From positions 60,220 through 124,219 of the forward strand of contig NZ_WOYF01000008.1 of assembly GCF_009800925.1 (NCBI RefSeq): 64,000 nt of DNA. Reading direction: 5' to 3'. This stretch comes from Budvicia diplopodorum. GTDB lineage: Bacteria; Pseudomonadota; Gammaproteobacteria; Enterobacterales; Enterobacteriaceae. Shown here one piece after another: positions 25,182 to 33,539 of the stretch. The notes under the pieces are model-generated. The model was not told where the DNA came from. It made no database searches and saw only the letters and a program-made list of their open reading frames with translations. The first letter of the stretch is position 1. Each line of letters begins with the position of its first letter. The translations under genes were made by a program, and so were the position numbers.

Positions 25182-27269
25182 CTATTGTGCTTTTAGCTTT
25201 TCCAAAACCCAGTCTTTGGGGCCATCAAGGACAATGCTTCCCTGATCCATAACGATAATTCGGTCTGCCAGCTGTAGCGGAGCCTGCCGGTGGGTGACCA
25301 CGATAAATGTCTTGTCGGCGATATACGTGGCAAGGTTTTTCACCACGTGTTTTTCTAAATTTTCGTCCATGTTTGCCGTTGGCTCATCGAGGAACAGCAC
25401 CTGAGAGTCCCGCAATAAGGTTCGGGCTAATAGCAGCGTTTGTTTCTGACCGCCCGACAGCCCCCGGCCGCCTTCCGCGATAGAGAGTTCAAGCCCTTGG
25501 CCGGTTTTTAATAGACTGGCAGCACCGGCCATGGATAACGCTTGCACAATGCTTTCGGCCGAAGTTTGCGGTTTTCCTAGTATCAGGTTGTCGCGGATGG
25601 TGCCATGAAACAGTTGGGCACCCTGTGGCAAGTAGGCGATATCGCGGCGAATATCATTGGCTGAAAGATCTTTCATGATCAGCCCGTCGAGCAATAGTTC
25701 ACCTTCGGTCGCTTCGGCAATGCCTGACAGCAATCGCAGTAGGGTTGATTTTCCGGCACCGATAGACCCCAGAATCGCAATCTTTTCACCCGGGTTAATC
25801 TTCAGATCGGCAATATTCAGCACCATCGGTGCTTCCGGGTTGAAACGGTATTTGACGTTTCTTAAGCTGTAATTTCCGTTGATCCGATCGGTGTGTAACG
25901 TCTGGCTAAACTCCTTTTGGTCTAACGGTTTTTTAAGAAACTCATCAAGGCCGGTTTTAGCCATTTTGGCATGCTGCCAGCGGGTTAAAACCTGAGCTAT
26001 TTGCCCTAAGGGGGCGACGGTTCGGCTAGACAGAATGGAGCAGGCAATGAGTGTACCGGTGGTAATATCATTGTTTATTACCAGATAAACGCCGATGGCG
26101 ATGACGCTGATATAGACAAACTGCTGAATAAACTGGCACCAGTTGGTGACTAAGCTTGACCAGTGGCGCTGTTCCAGCGCGATCTGAGCCGTGGTGGTGT
26201 TACAGTTATTCCAGATGCGCAGGAAGCGCTCCTCTGACTGCATCAGCTTGATGTCTTCAAGCCCTTCAACGGTTTCGACCAGCATGGCATTGCGGATGGC
26301 GCTTTCTCTAATGCCGGCCTGTGAAAGCCGGGCCAGAGGCCACTGAGCGATCAGCCCGGGGATCACAATTAAGGGAATTGCCAGCAGGGGGGCAATTGCC
26401 AACCAGCCGCCAATATAGGCAATGACACCGATAAAAATCATGATAAAGGGCATATCAACCATCGCGATAACCGTGGTTGAGGTGAGCAGTTCCCGGATAT
26501 GTTCGATTTCCCGCAGTTGGGCAATAAACGCGCCGGTTGAACTGGGGCGAGCGTCGTTTTTCATTCTCAGCGCCCGGGAGAAAAACAGGCCTGACATAAA
26601 CAGATCGGTTCTTTTACCGATAGCGTCGGCTAAATGCCCACGGGCCAGCTTTAGCCCCATGTCCATGAGCAACGCAAGGGTTACACCAATAAATAGCACC
26701 CAAAGCGTTGAATAGGACTGTGCCGGAATAATGCGGTCGTAAACCTGCATGGAGAACAGGGCGCTGGAGAGCCCAAGAATATTGCCAAATAGTGAACCGG
26801 CGGCAATCTGCCCATAGAATTTTTTATCTTTAGCGATGAGCTGGAGTAGCCAGTTTTCTTTATAGGGTTTTAGAAAGTCGTCAACGCGACGGTCGTCACC
26901 GCGTTCTTTTGGGTAAATAAGCCAGAATCCGCCGTCCCGCAGGCCGTTAAGCTTTGCCAGATCGACCTGAGTTTTCACATCAGGTGAAATGCTGAAGGAG
27001 AGGGTAACCGTCTTATCATTAATGCCATAAACTACGGCGGCCTGATCGTTGGCCAGAGGAACTAAAATTGGGAATAGTAATGCCGGAACGGCTGCCAGCG
27101 ATTGTTCAATCCTTTTACATTTTAATCCGATATGGGTAATTAGACTGTTTAATAACTCGTCGTTATTCCCGCCATTTTGCGTGATGTGCTGTAAATTATT
27201 CTGAGTAACGTTAATGCCGAGCTCTTTGGCAATAATAATGGCACAGTCGTTCCACGCGGAAAAATTCAT
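25182..27269 (-). CDS. Type I secretion ABC transporter, LapB/HlyB type with inactive C39-like domain
   Basis: 695 residues. Residues 1-130 have a peptidase-C39-like fold without the catalytic cysteine, as in exporters of RTX proteins and large adhesins, where it is a docking domain. Six transmembrane helices follow at about 150-420 (ABC_membrane). The ATPase has Walker A GSIGAGKST, signature LSGGQKQ, Walker B VLFLDEPTA, and a His switch in VVTHR. It powers export of the upstream adhesin without cutting a leader. It lies 83 nt behind the adhesin gene, with a terminator hairpin between, so it is probably made at a lower level. Confidence 0.93.
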   Translation of the reverse strand: MNFSAWNDCAIIIAKELGINVTQNNLQHITQNGGNNDELLNSLITHIGLKCKRIEQSLAAVPALLFPILVPLANDQAAVVYGINDKTVTLSFSISPDVKTQVDLAKLNGLRDGGFWLIYPKERGDDRRVDDFLKPYKENWLLQLIAKDKKFYGQIAAGSLFGNILGLSSALFSMQVYDRIIPAQSYSTLWVLFIGVTLALLMDMGLKLARGHLADAIGKRTDLFMSGLFFSRALRMKNDARPSSTGAFIAQLREIEHIRELLTSTTVIAMVDMPFIMIFIGVIAYIGGWLAIAPLLAIPLIVIPGLIAQWPLARLSQAGIRESAIRNAMLVETVEGLEDIKLMQSEERFLRIWNNCNTTTAQIALEQRHWSSLVTNWCQFIQQFVYISVIAIGVYLVINNDITTGTLIACSILSSRTVAPLGQIAQVLTRWQHAKMAKTGLDEFLKKPLDQKEFSQTLHTDRINGNYSLRNVKYRFNPEAPMVLNIADLKINPGEKIAILGSIGAGKSTLLRLLSGIAEATEGELLLDGLIMKDLSANDIRRDIAYLPQGAQLFHGTIRDNLILGKPQTSAESIVQALSMAGAASLLKTGQGLELSIAEGGRGLSGGQKQTLLLARTLLRDSQVLFLDEPTANMDENLEKHVVKNLATYIADKTFIVVTHRQAPLQLADRIIVMDQGSIVLDGPKDWVLEKLKAQ

Positions 27270-27317
27270 CGTTAATCCTTTGAACTGTTTTATAACAATA
27301 TGATTTTATTTTTAATA

Positions 27318-27342
27318 AAGGGGCGCTGAACACGCCCCTTTG
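27318..27342 (-). terminator. Terminator hairpin between the adhesin gene and its exporter
   Basis: On the minus strand: AAAGGGGCG, a 7-nt loop, CGCCCCTTTATT. It starts about 11 nt after the adhesin stop. Partial readthrough would give much adhesin and little transporter, a common layout for secreted substrates. Confidence 0.7.
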
Positions 27343-27352
27343 GGAAGGATTA

Positions 27353-30300
27353 TTAAATTACAGCCACGGTATTTTGTACCCAGACCTGTGCATCTTCATC
27401 TTTGTTGTAGACATACAGGTTGTACTCAACGCCGTTTTTGTTTGCTGCAGCAACGTTAGACCAGTTAGTCAGATCGAGATCGACCTTATCCTGACTATTG
27501 CCGCTAACAAACAGGTGCTTTTCACCGTTCAGCTTAATTAAATCGTCATACTGAAGATTTAAGGTATTCGCTGAAGTGGTGTTGAGATCGATTTGCTCGA
27601 TATTCTTCAGTTTGCTCAGCGTGGCTGAATTGATGATGGCATCTTTATCGGCAAACATGACGGTATCAAACCCGTCTCCGCCGTCAATTGACGTGAACTT
27701 GTCTTTCATCACCATAACGGTGTCATCACCTTTACCAGCGGTAACGTTAGTTACGCCATGGCGGCCGTCGATAGCATCACTGCCGTCGGTGCCGTTAGCG
27801 GCCTGATAAGTACCCTCAACGAATTTGCCCGGAGCAGTAATATCGCCAGGCGTACCTGCGGCACGGAATGAGCCGTCTCCGTTATAGGTCCGGCTGTACA
27901 GGTTACCGCTGCCGGTGTTTGAGACTTCAGACCAGGTCACAGCAAAGCCACCGTCTGCTAAAGCAACAACGGAAGGTAATGAACAGGTACCGGCATCATT
28001 AACGCCTTTATCCGCATAGATTTCACCGGAAACGGCGTTGCCCGTAATGTCATATACGCGGGAAACAATGTGTGATTCGCCGTTGGTGGCCATCGATGCC
28101 CAAGTCACGACATAGTTGCCGTTTTCCAGTACGGTCAGGTCCATCGCGCCAACCAACGAATTCATCAGAACGCCCTGTGCGCCCTCAGTTTGTTGATTAA
28201 CACGAATGGGTTGAGCATCAATTGGCTGTAGTTTATTACCAACCATTTCAAAGCGCTGCATCATGACATCGCCTTTATCGGTACCGGAGATGCGAGTCCA
28301 GGCTACGGCGATACTACCATCGGCCAGAGTGACAATTTTCGGTGCAACGTCGGCAGTATTACCATTAGCGCCAGAGTTTAGCGTATAGCCGTCAATCACA
28401 ATTTTGCCGGTTTTGAAGTCAACTACCGAAATTTTCAGATCTACCGGATTATTCAGCAGTTGATCGATGCTCCAGTCTTTACAGCTTTGCTGCCAGACAA
28501 CCGCATAGTTACCGCCACCGATGTCGGCACCGGCTAAACCTTGGCTATCGCTGCCCGGATTGGTACCAAACATAATGTTAGCAACCGCATCCAGTATTCC
28601 TGAATTGGTGCTGATATAGCCATTCTCAGACAGGAACCCGCCCATCAGGATATCGTGAGGGGTTTCTGTATTATCGCTGACTTTGACCAGATTGCCTTTG
28701 GCATCGGTTTCATAGCGCGAGCTGTACAGATTTGAGCCGCCGTCAAGCAGGTCAATATCGACAAAGGAGAGAAGGGTATCGGCCAGTGATTCAATCGGCT
28801 GAACGATCAGGCCCAGAACGCCTGCCGTGATGCTATTGATCAGAGAGCCGATAATTGGAATGCCTTTTAGGCCCAGTGCGTCACAGAAATCTTTGACAAA
28901 GCCTGAAACGTCGATACGGTCAGCCAAGCCTTCGAGATCCAGCAGTTGACGATAGCTAGAACCGGTGAAGATAACGCTGCCGTCTTCCATCTGAATAATG
29001 GATGAATCCAGCAGGCCCTGACCGCAAAGTGCGCCATATACGCGATTAGTCAGGCCGTTAACAAACAGGTCAACCATGGCTTTGAAATCGGTATCCGGCA
29101 GGATATTTAAAAAGTCGACCGTTTTCAGTGCAGTGGTCATGAAGTCTGCAATTGGGTTAACAATGCCTGAAAGGGTATTGGTAATCGCGTCAGCAATATT
29201 GTCCGGTAGCCACTCTTTCAGAGCGCCGTTCATACCACCAACGTCGTTGCTAGATTTAACTAACTGTGGACCACTGGTGATTTCAGTGCCGTTAGCAGTA
29301 AAACGCTGGAAAACCACGTCGTGACCGATGTAGGTGTTGCTGCTCTCATTCTTAGCATATAGAACGGTAATGGCGCCATCTACAGGAGATACGGCAACGT
29401 CGAAGTTGCTCATAAATGACTGATAAGAGCTGCCCGAGTAACCGTCAGCTATGCCTTTTTCGCCCAGCGTCATTTCTGACACGACTTGTCCATTCGCATC
29501 AAAGATTTTTACTTTAATGTCATAGAACTTAGAGCCAGCTACTTCAGCCTGCGGATAGGCAACCAAATAGCCACCGTTAGGCAATGCGCGGGTAATAGAA
29601 ATCGGCGCATCAATCGTGTCATTGGTTTCAATCGCACGAATGTCGGCATTCATTACCGCCATATTATAAGGCTTACCCTGGAACGTGACATTGACCGTCT
29701 TTTGACTGTCAATCGCCGGTGCCGGGACTAAAGTCTGGATACCGAAGTTATGCGCACCGGCGGCCAGATTATCGATCTTAGCTTTCCACTGGCCATCGGC
29801 GCCGACCGTTGTGGTCGCAACAACTTTGTCGCCGTCCAGAATATTGATAACGGAGCCTGCTTTGCCCAAGCCGTGGATAGTTGGCGAGCTTTCTACCGTG
29901 GTAGAAGAGAGGTCCATCGCGTGTTGACCGTCGCTCATGCCCAGAATATTCACTTTAGACGATGCCGGAATTTTAAATTTGATCGTGTTAGCCAGATCGT
30001 CAGCCAGACTGATAACGCTGGTGCCCGGAATTAGTGCCGTGCCGCCGTTCAGCGTAATCTTGTAGTTTCCTTTTTCATCCGCTTTTACCTGATATTCAGC
30101 AACGCCGTCACCGTTAACATCCAGTTTAACCGTTGCGCCCGCTTCGGTTTTTCCGGTTACCGTAGTGAGATCCTGTGAGATAACCACGGATTGTGATTCC
30201 GGCGGTAGCGCATCAACGGTAATAGAGACCGGAGTGACTTTCTCTCCTTTGTTATTCATCAACCAAGCGGTAACAACTTGCCCATCAGCCAGAGCAACCG

Positions 30301-31009
30301 GGAAATTGAATGACCACTTACCGTTAGCATCGATCTTTGCGGTGTGATCGGATTTTCCGTCACCGTTGATGTCGATATAAAGCGTTCCGTTCGGTTGATC
30401 GCTGATACCTGTCAGGCTGGAACCGTTAGAACGATCGACCACCAACATGGTTGGATCGGTAAGGTTGGTTGGAGCAGGGTTCGCCGAACTGTTCGATCTT
30501 GAACCGTTGCCGTCGTTGTCGTCGTCAACGGCTAGTGCGATCAGACCGGCTACGGCGGCAGCGCCTAAGCCTAAAGCCACAAACATTCCGGTATTGTCAT
30601 CGCTTTCACCGCCGGCAGCGGCTTCTGCAGCGCGCTGTTCGTAATACTCATTGCCAGCAATGATTTCTTTAAGTTGTTCTGGCGTATAGGCCGTTACTTC
30701 AGCTCCGTCCGCATAGATTTTCTCATCACCCAAAACTATCTGCTTTTCTGGGGCCCCTGAATTGGGTGCATTATCAATAGTCAGTGAACTTAAACTATTT
30801 TCCGTAGAGCCAAAGAAGTTATCTACGTTAATGACTTTGCCATCAGTGGTATTAATGACTAGCTTTGAGCCAGAGCGGCTCATATGGCTAATATTGGCAT
30901 TATTGTTTTCAACAAACAGTCGAGTACCTGCGTTAGCGTCAATATTTACTGAACCGGATAACGGAACTTCCTGAACAGCTTGCCCTGCCTTTTGTACGAA
31001 TAGTTTCAT
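27353..31009 (-). CDS. Type I secreted BapA-like surface adhesin
   Basis: 1218 residues and no signal peptide. Residues 1-130 resemble the BapA/LapA prefix domain, followed by an alanine-rich stretch (AAEAAAGGE) and a hydrophobic glycine-rich segment at 142-161, then an acidic DDDNDGNG. In large adhesins this region is a retention plug in the exit channel. Ig-like units follow at about 180-440, two with calcium-loop-like DINGDGKSD and DVNGDGVAE. A large middle part of about 600 residues has beta-propeller-like or unknown repeats (VVWQQS, VAWTRIS, VTWASMA, VTWSEVS). The C-terminus has one RTX-like GKGDDTV...GGDGFDTV and a beta-rich end like BapA secretion signals. It is the likely cargo of the three downstream genes; the probable role is biofilm or cell adhesion. 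Confidence 0.88.
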   Translation of the reverse strand: MKLFVQKAGQAVQEVPLSGSVNIDANAGTRLFVENNNANISHMSRSGSKLVINTTDGKVINVDNFFGSTENSLSSLTIDNAPNSGAPEKQIVLGDEKIYADGAEVTAYTPEQLKEIIAGNEYYEQRAAEAAAGGESDDNTGMFVALGLGAAAVAGLIALAVDDDNDGNGSRSNSSANPAPTNLTDPTMLVVDRSNGSSLTGISDQPNGTLYIDINGDGKSDHTAKIDANGKWSFNFPVALADGQVVTAWLMNNKGEKVTPVSITVDALPPESQSVVISQDLTTVTGKTEAGATVKLDVNGDGVAEYQVKADEKGNYKITLNGGTALIPGTSVISLADDLANTIKFKIPASSKVNILGMSDGQHAMDLSSTTVESSPTIHGLGKAGSVINILDGDKVVATTTVGADGQWKAKIDNLAAGAHNFGIQTLVPAPAIDSQKTVNVTFQGKPYNMAVMNADIRAIETNDTIDAPISITRALPNGGYLVAYPQAEVAGSKFYDIKVKIFDANGQVVSEMTLGEKGIADGYSGSSYQSFMSNFDVAVSPVDGAITVLYAKNESSNTYIGHDVVFQRFTANGTEITSGPQLVKSSNDVGGMNGALKEWLPDNIADAITNTLSGIVNPIADFMTTALKTVDFLNILPDTDFKAMVDLFVNGLTNRVYGALCGQGLLDSSIIQMEDGSVIFTGSSYRQLLDLEGLADRIDVSGFVKDFCDALGLKGIPIIGSLINSITAGVLGLIVQPIESLADTLLSFVDIDLLDGGSNLYSSRYETDAKGNLVKVSDNTETPHDILMGGFLSENGYISTNSGILDAVANIMFGTNPGSDSQGLAGADIGGGNYAVVWQQSCKDWSIDQLLNNPVDLKISVVDFKTGKIVIDGYTLNSGANGNTADVAPKIVTLADGSIAVAWTRISGTDKGDVMMQRFEMVGNKLQPIDAQPIRVNQQTEGAQGVLMNSLVGAMDLTVLENGNYVVTWASMATNGESHIVSRVYDITGNAVSGEIYADKGVNDAGTCSLPSVVALADGGFAVTWSEVSNTGSGNLYSRTYNGDGSFRAAGTPGDITAPGKFVEGTYQAANGTDGSDAIDGRHGVTNVTAGKGDDTVMVMKDKFTSIDGGDGFDTVMFADKDAIINSATLSKLKNIEQIDLNTTSANTLNLQYDDLIKLNGEKHLFVSGNSQDKVDLDLTNWSNVAAANKNGVEYNLYVYNKDEDAQVWVQNTVAVI

Positions 31010-31587
31010 AGCCGTAACCTATATTTGAGGTGTAAAATTAGTTTCATTAATTAAATGCACTTGGCTTCCTTAGTGCTATTATAAAATTAATAGTCGGAAT
31101 TGTGGTGTGCGGTTAATTCTGGTTTTCTACATGGAATGCAATGTTGTATTTTTTAATCGAATAAATCCTTTTCCTCCCTTAAAAAATGATAATGTTTTTC
31201 CTATTCAGCCAAATTTAACAAAAAGAGTATTTATTGCAAGATTAAATAAATGATAACGTCTAATATTTATATGTAAGTAAATAAAATCTTATTATTACTT
31301 ATGTTTTATTTATAAGTGGTCATTTTGGTTATAAAGTATTTTGTTTTTGACGCTAACCATTAATGGTTATTTAATTTTAAATTATTAATCTATTTAATTC
31401 ATTGTTTTTTAATGAATTATAATATATTTCGATTTTTTTGTATTTTATTGCAGATCGTGTGCTGTAAGGTTTTCGTTATTTAATTCCATATTAATTTTAT
31501 TTTTCAACACAAAAAAATCTTAGATATTCCTAGGGGGGATGTTAGAAAACATAAATATAGAATATTTCTGCCGATAATTACATTGAC
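31010..31587. promoter_or_regulatory. AT-rich divergent control region between adhesin and microcin loci
   Basis: 578 nt of very AT-rich DNA, much richer than the flanking genes, lie between two divergent type I secretion loci. It must hold promoters for both. Long A and T tracts suggest silencing by H-NS-type proteins. Several TATAAT-like boxes occur by chance in such DNA, so no single promoter is called. Confidence 0.45.
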
Positions 31588-31806
31588 ATGACTTTTTCTC
31601 TAATTATACTTGCAGCGTCTTTTTGGATGATATTAGGTTTGATCAATTGCCAGCGCTTACTTTTAGTAAGTGTTGGATATGTTGTTTATATTTATTTGCT
31701 TATGCTACGTAAGTTTAAATTTATTAATCTTGAACTGATTCTATTCAGTTCATCATGTTTTATGTATCTAAAAACCTCTTTCTTCCTAAAAAGATTATGT
31801 CGATAG
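31588..31806 (+). CDS. Small membrane protein, candidate microcin immunity protein
   Basis: 72 residues, almost entirely hydrophobic, with three possible membrane segments (about 3-19, 24-41, 46-61: SLIILAASFWMILGLI, LLLVSVGYVVYIYLLML and INLELILFSSSCFMYL) and a basic tail FFLKRLCR. It matches no family I recognise. The reason to call it immunity is position: in class II microcin operons (for example colicin V and microcin H47) the immunity gene encodes a short membrane protein just upstream of the precursor, and this gene ends 36 nt before the precursor start. The weak point is the lack of a clear ribosome site before the ATG. It could also be a chance ORF in AT-rich DNA. Confidence 0.45.
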   Translation: MTFSLIILAASFWMILGLINCQRLLLVSVGYVVYIYLLMLRKFKFINLELILFSSSCFMYLKTSFFLKRLCR

Positions 31807-31842
31807 ACATTCTATTTAACTTTTTAATTAAGGATTATTAAT

Positions 31843-32163
31843 ATGCGTGAATTAAATACTAATGAAATACAGGAAGTATCAGGTGCTGGTCTGTTTGGCG
31901 GCGAAAAAACTCTGGGTGATGCAGCCACCGGTGGCCTGATTGGCGCATGGTCAGGATTGTACTCTGGTATGTTCAACGGCGTTCGCCTTGGCGCAGAAGC
32001 CGCTGGTCCAATTTTTGCTCCAATCGGTGCCATTGTTGGTCTATTCCTTGGCCCAATTCTGGCCATTCCTGGTGCTATCAGCCACGGTGTTGGTTTAGGT
32101 AAAGATGCGGCCCTTAAAGGCGCAAACGATCTGGCTAACAACTGGTTTAACTTTACTAAGTAA
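31843..32163 (+). CDS. Class II microcin precursor with double-glycine-type leader and glycine zipper
   Basis: 106 residues. The first 15 (MRELNTNEIQEVSGA) match the class II microcin leader pattern MRxLxxxEIxxVSG(G/A), cut by a C39 protease after Gly-Ala, giving a mature peptide of about 91 residues without cysteine. The mature part is rich in Gly, Ala and hydrophobic residues. Gly30, 34, 38, 42, 46 and 50 lie exactly four apart, and Gly62, 66 and 70 repeat this; such glycine zippers pack membrane helices. The end is polar-aromatic (NNWFNFTK) and lacks the serine-rich tail of siderophore-linked microcins. An AAGGA site lies 8 nt upstream. The exporter genes follow directly. A membrane-active antibacterial peptide is the best reading; target and uptake receptor are unknown. 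Confidence 0.85.
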   Translation: MRELNTNEIQEVSGAGLFGGEKTLGDAATGGLIGAWSGLYSGMFNGVRLGAEAAGPIFAPIGAIVGLFLGPILAIPGAISHGVGLGKDAALKGANDLANNWFNFTK

Positions 32164-32184
32164 GTAAAGGCTAACCTTATTCTG

Positions 32185-32203
32185 GGCCATTCTTGTAATG
32201 GCC
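32185..32203 (+). terminator. Attenuator hairpin between microcin precursor and exporter genes
   Basis: 7-bp stem GGCCATT with AATGGCC and a 5-nt loop, followed by TATTTAT. It lies 22 nt after the precursor stop. With no long T run it probably lets some transcripts pass to the exporter genes. Confidence 0.5.
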
Positions 32204-32246
32204 TATTTATATAACAGTGCGTTAAACGTTATCTAAAGGTGTGCTG

Positions 32247-33500
32247 ATGGGGCTGTTTCGCCAAGAAGCCATACAGGCTGAAAAACAGAAGTGGTTAGGC
32301 GGCGTAGTGCTAAGCACCCCGCTTAAGCTGACGTTTTTTACTTATTTTGTCAGCATCATTGTTATCTCCGTTTTGGCCTTTTTAATTTTATTTTCTTACA
32401 CCCGCAAGCAAACCGTCACTGGGCAACTGGTACCGGATAAAGGGGTGATTAAGATCTACAGCCCGCAATACGGCGTGGTTATCGATAAAAAAGTGACCGA
32501 AGGCAGCCGGGTGCAAAAGGGTGATGTGCTTTATATTATTTCTGGGGAGCGAGATGCGCAAAACGCAGCGGGAACCCAAAAAACTATCAGCGCACAGATC
32601 CAGTCTCGTTTAGCTTCATTAAACGATGATTTAGTAAAAAACGATCGGCAGTTTGTGGCCGACCAAAAAATGCTAGAAAGCTATATTGTTCAGCTAAAGC
32701 AGCAGTTGGGCTGGTTAGATAAGCAGATTGTTAATCAAACTAAAATAGTCGGTCTGGTTCAACGCCGCCAGCAGCAATATCAAGACATTTATCAAAAAGA
32801 ATTTATCTCTCGAGAACAGTATGAGCGGGTTAAAGAGGAGCTGCTTCAGCAGCAAAGTGCATTAACCAGCTATGAGCGCGACAGGATTAACACCGGCAAA
32901 GATCTGCTCAGCCGTCAGTCTGAACTAGAGGGATTGCTACTCAAGTCCGATCAACAGCGTTCAGCCATTGAACGCAATATTTCCGTCACTAAGCAAGAAC
33001 TGGCCGAGAGCGAAGCCAAGCGTGAAATTGCTATTCAGGCTCCTCAGGCTGGAATTATCACGGCGCTGACCACCCAGATTGGCCAGTATGTTGATAATAC
33101 GCGCCCTTTAGTGAGCCTGATCCCTGAAAACTCTCAAATGCTGGTTCACCTTTATGCACCCAGTAAGTCGGTCGGTTTTATTCAGGAAGGAAAAGAGGTA
33201 TGGCTACGCTATCAGGCTTACCCTTATCAGAAGTTTGGCCAATATCGCGGCAGAGTACTATCCGTATCTAAGGTTGCCCTACCCCAGAATGAGCTTTCCA
33301 GCACGCGCAACGCGGCCAATGAGCCTTCTATCTATCAGATCATCGTAAAACCCGAATGGCAAACCATTTCTGTATATGGCAATGATAAAGACCTACAGCC
33401 CGGAATGGAGCTGGAGGCCGATATTACGTTAGATAAAAGAAAGCTTTATGAATGGGTATTAGAGCCTTTATTTAGCATGACTAAAAAATCAGCAGGTTAA
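32247..33500 (+). CDS. HlyD/CvaA-like membrane-fusion protein for microcin export
   Basis: 417 residues from the ATG at 32247, chosen because AAAGG ends 7 nt upstream; a GTG at 32241 is too close to that site. It starts with LFRQEAIQAEKQKW, much like CvaA of the colicin V exporter. It has one membrane segment (about residues 30-50), a lipoyl half-motif (VIDKKVTEGSRVQKGDVLY), a coiled coil at about 95-260 and the second half (IQAPQAGIITALTTQIGQYV), then the C-terminal beta domain and KRKLYEWVLEPLFSM. It connects the C39 ABC transporter to the outer-membrane channel. The next gene starts 39 nt later. Confidence 0.92.
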   Translation: MGLFRQEAIQAEKQKWLGGVVLSTPLKLTFFTYFVSIIVISVLAFLILFSYTRKQTVTGQLVPDKGVIKIYSPQYGVVIDKKVTEGSRVQKGDVLYIISGERDAQNAAGTQKTISAQIQSRLASLNDDLVKNDRQFVADQKMLESYIVQLKQQLGWLDKQIVNQTKIVGLVQRRQQQYQDIYQKEFISREQYERVKEELLQQQSALTSYERDRINTGKDLLSRQSELEGLLLKSDQQRSAIERNISVTKQELAESEAKREIAIQAPQAGIITALTTQIGQYVDNTRPLVSLIPENSQMLVHLYAPSKSVGFIQEGKEVWLRYQAYPYQKFGQYRGRVLSVSKVALPQNELSSTRNAANEPSIYQIIVKPEWQTISVYGNDKDLQPGMELEADITLDKRKLYEWVLEPLFSMTKKSAG

Positions 33501-33539
33501 TTTTGGCCAAAAAGCAGGGAATAGACAGGGAATACCAGA

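Noticed and set aside
30447..30663. Plus-strand ORFs rich in Arg or Ala opposite the adhesin N-terminus
   Set aside because: They are shadows of the alanine/glycine-rich and acidic segment of the adhesin gene.
27353..31009. RTX toxin
   Set aside because: Only one RTX-like nonapeptide pair is visible and there is no acyltransferase or toxin domain; the prefix domain and ending fit a BapA-like adhesin better.
31539..31577. A 12-codon ORF before the candidate immunity gene, with a G6 run directly before its ATG
   Set aside because: The G run touches the start codon with no spacing, so it is a poor ribosome site, and the peptide has no features.
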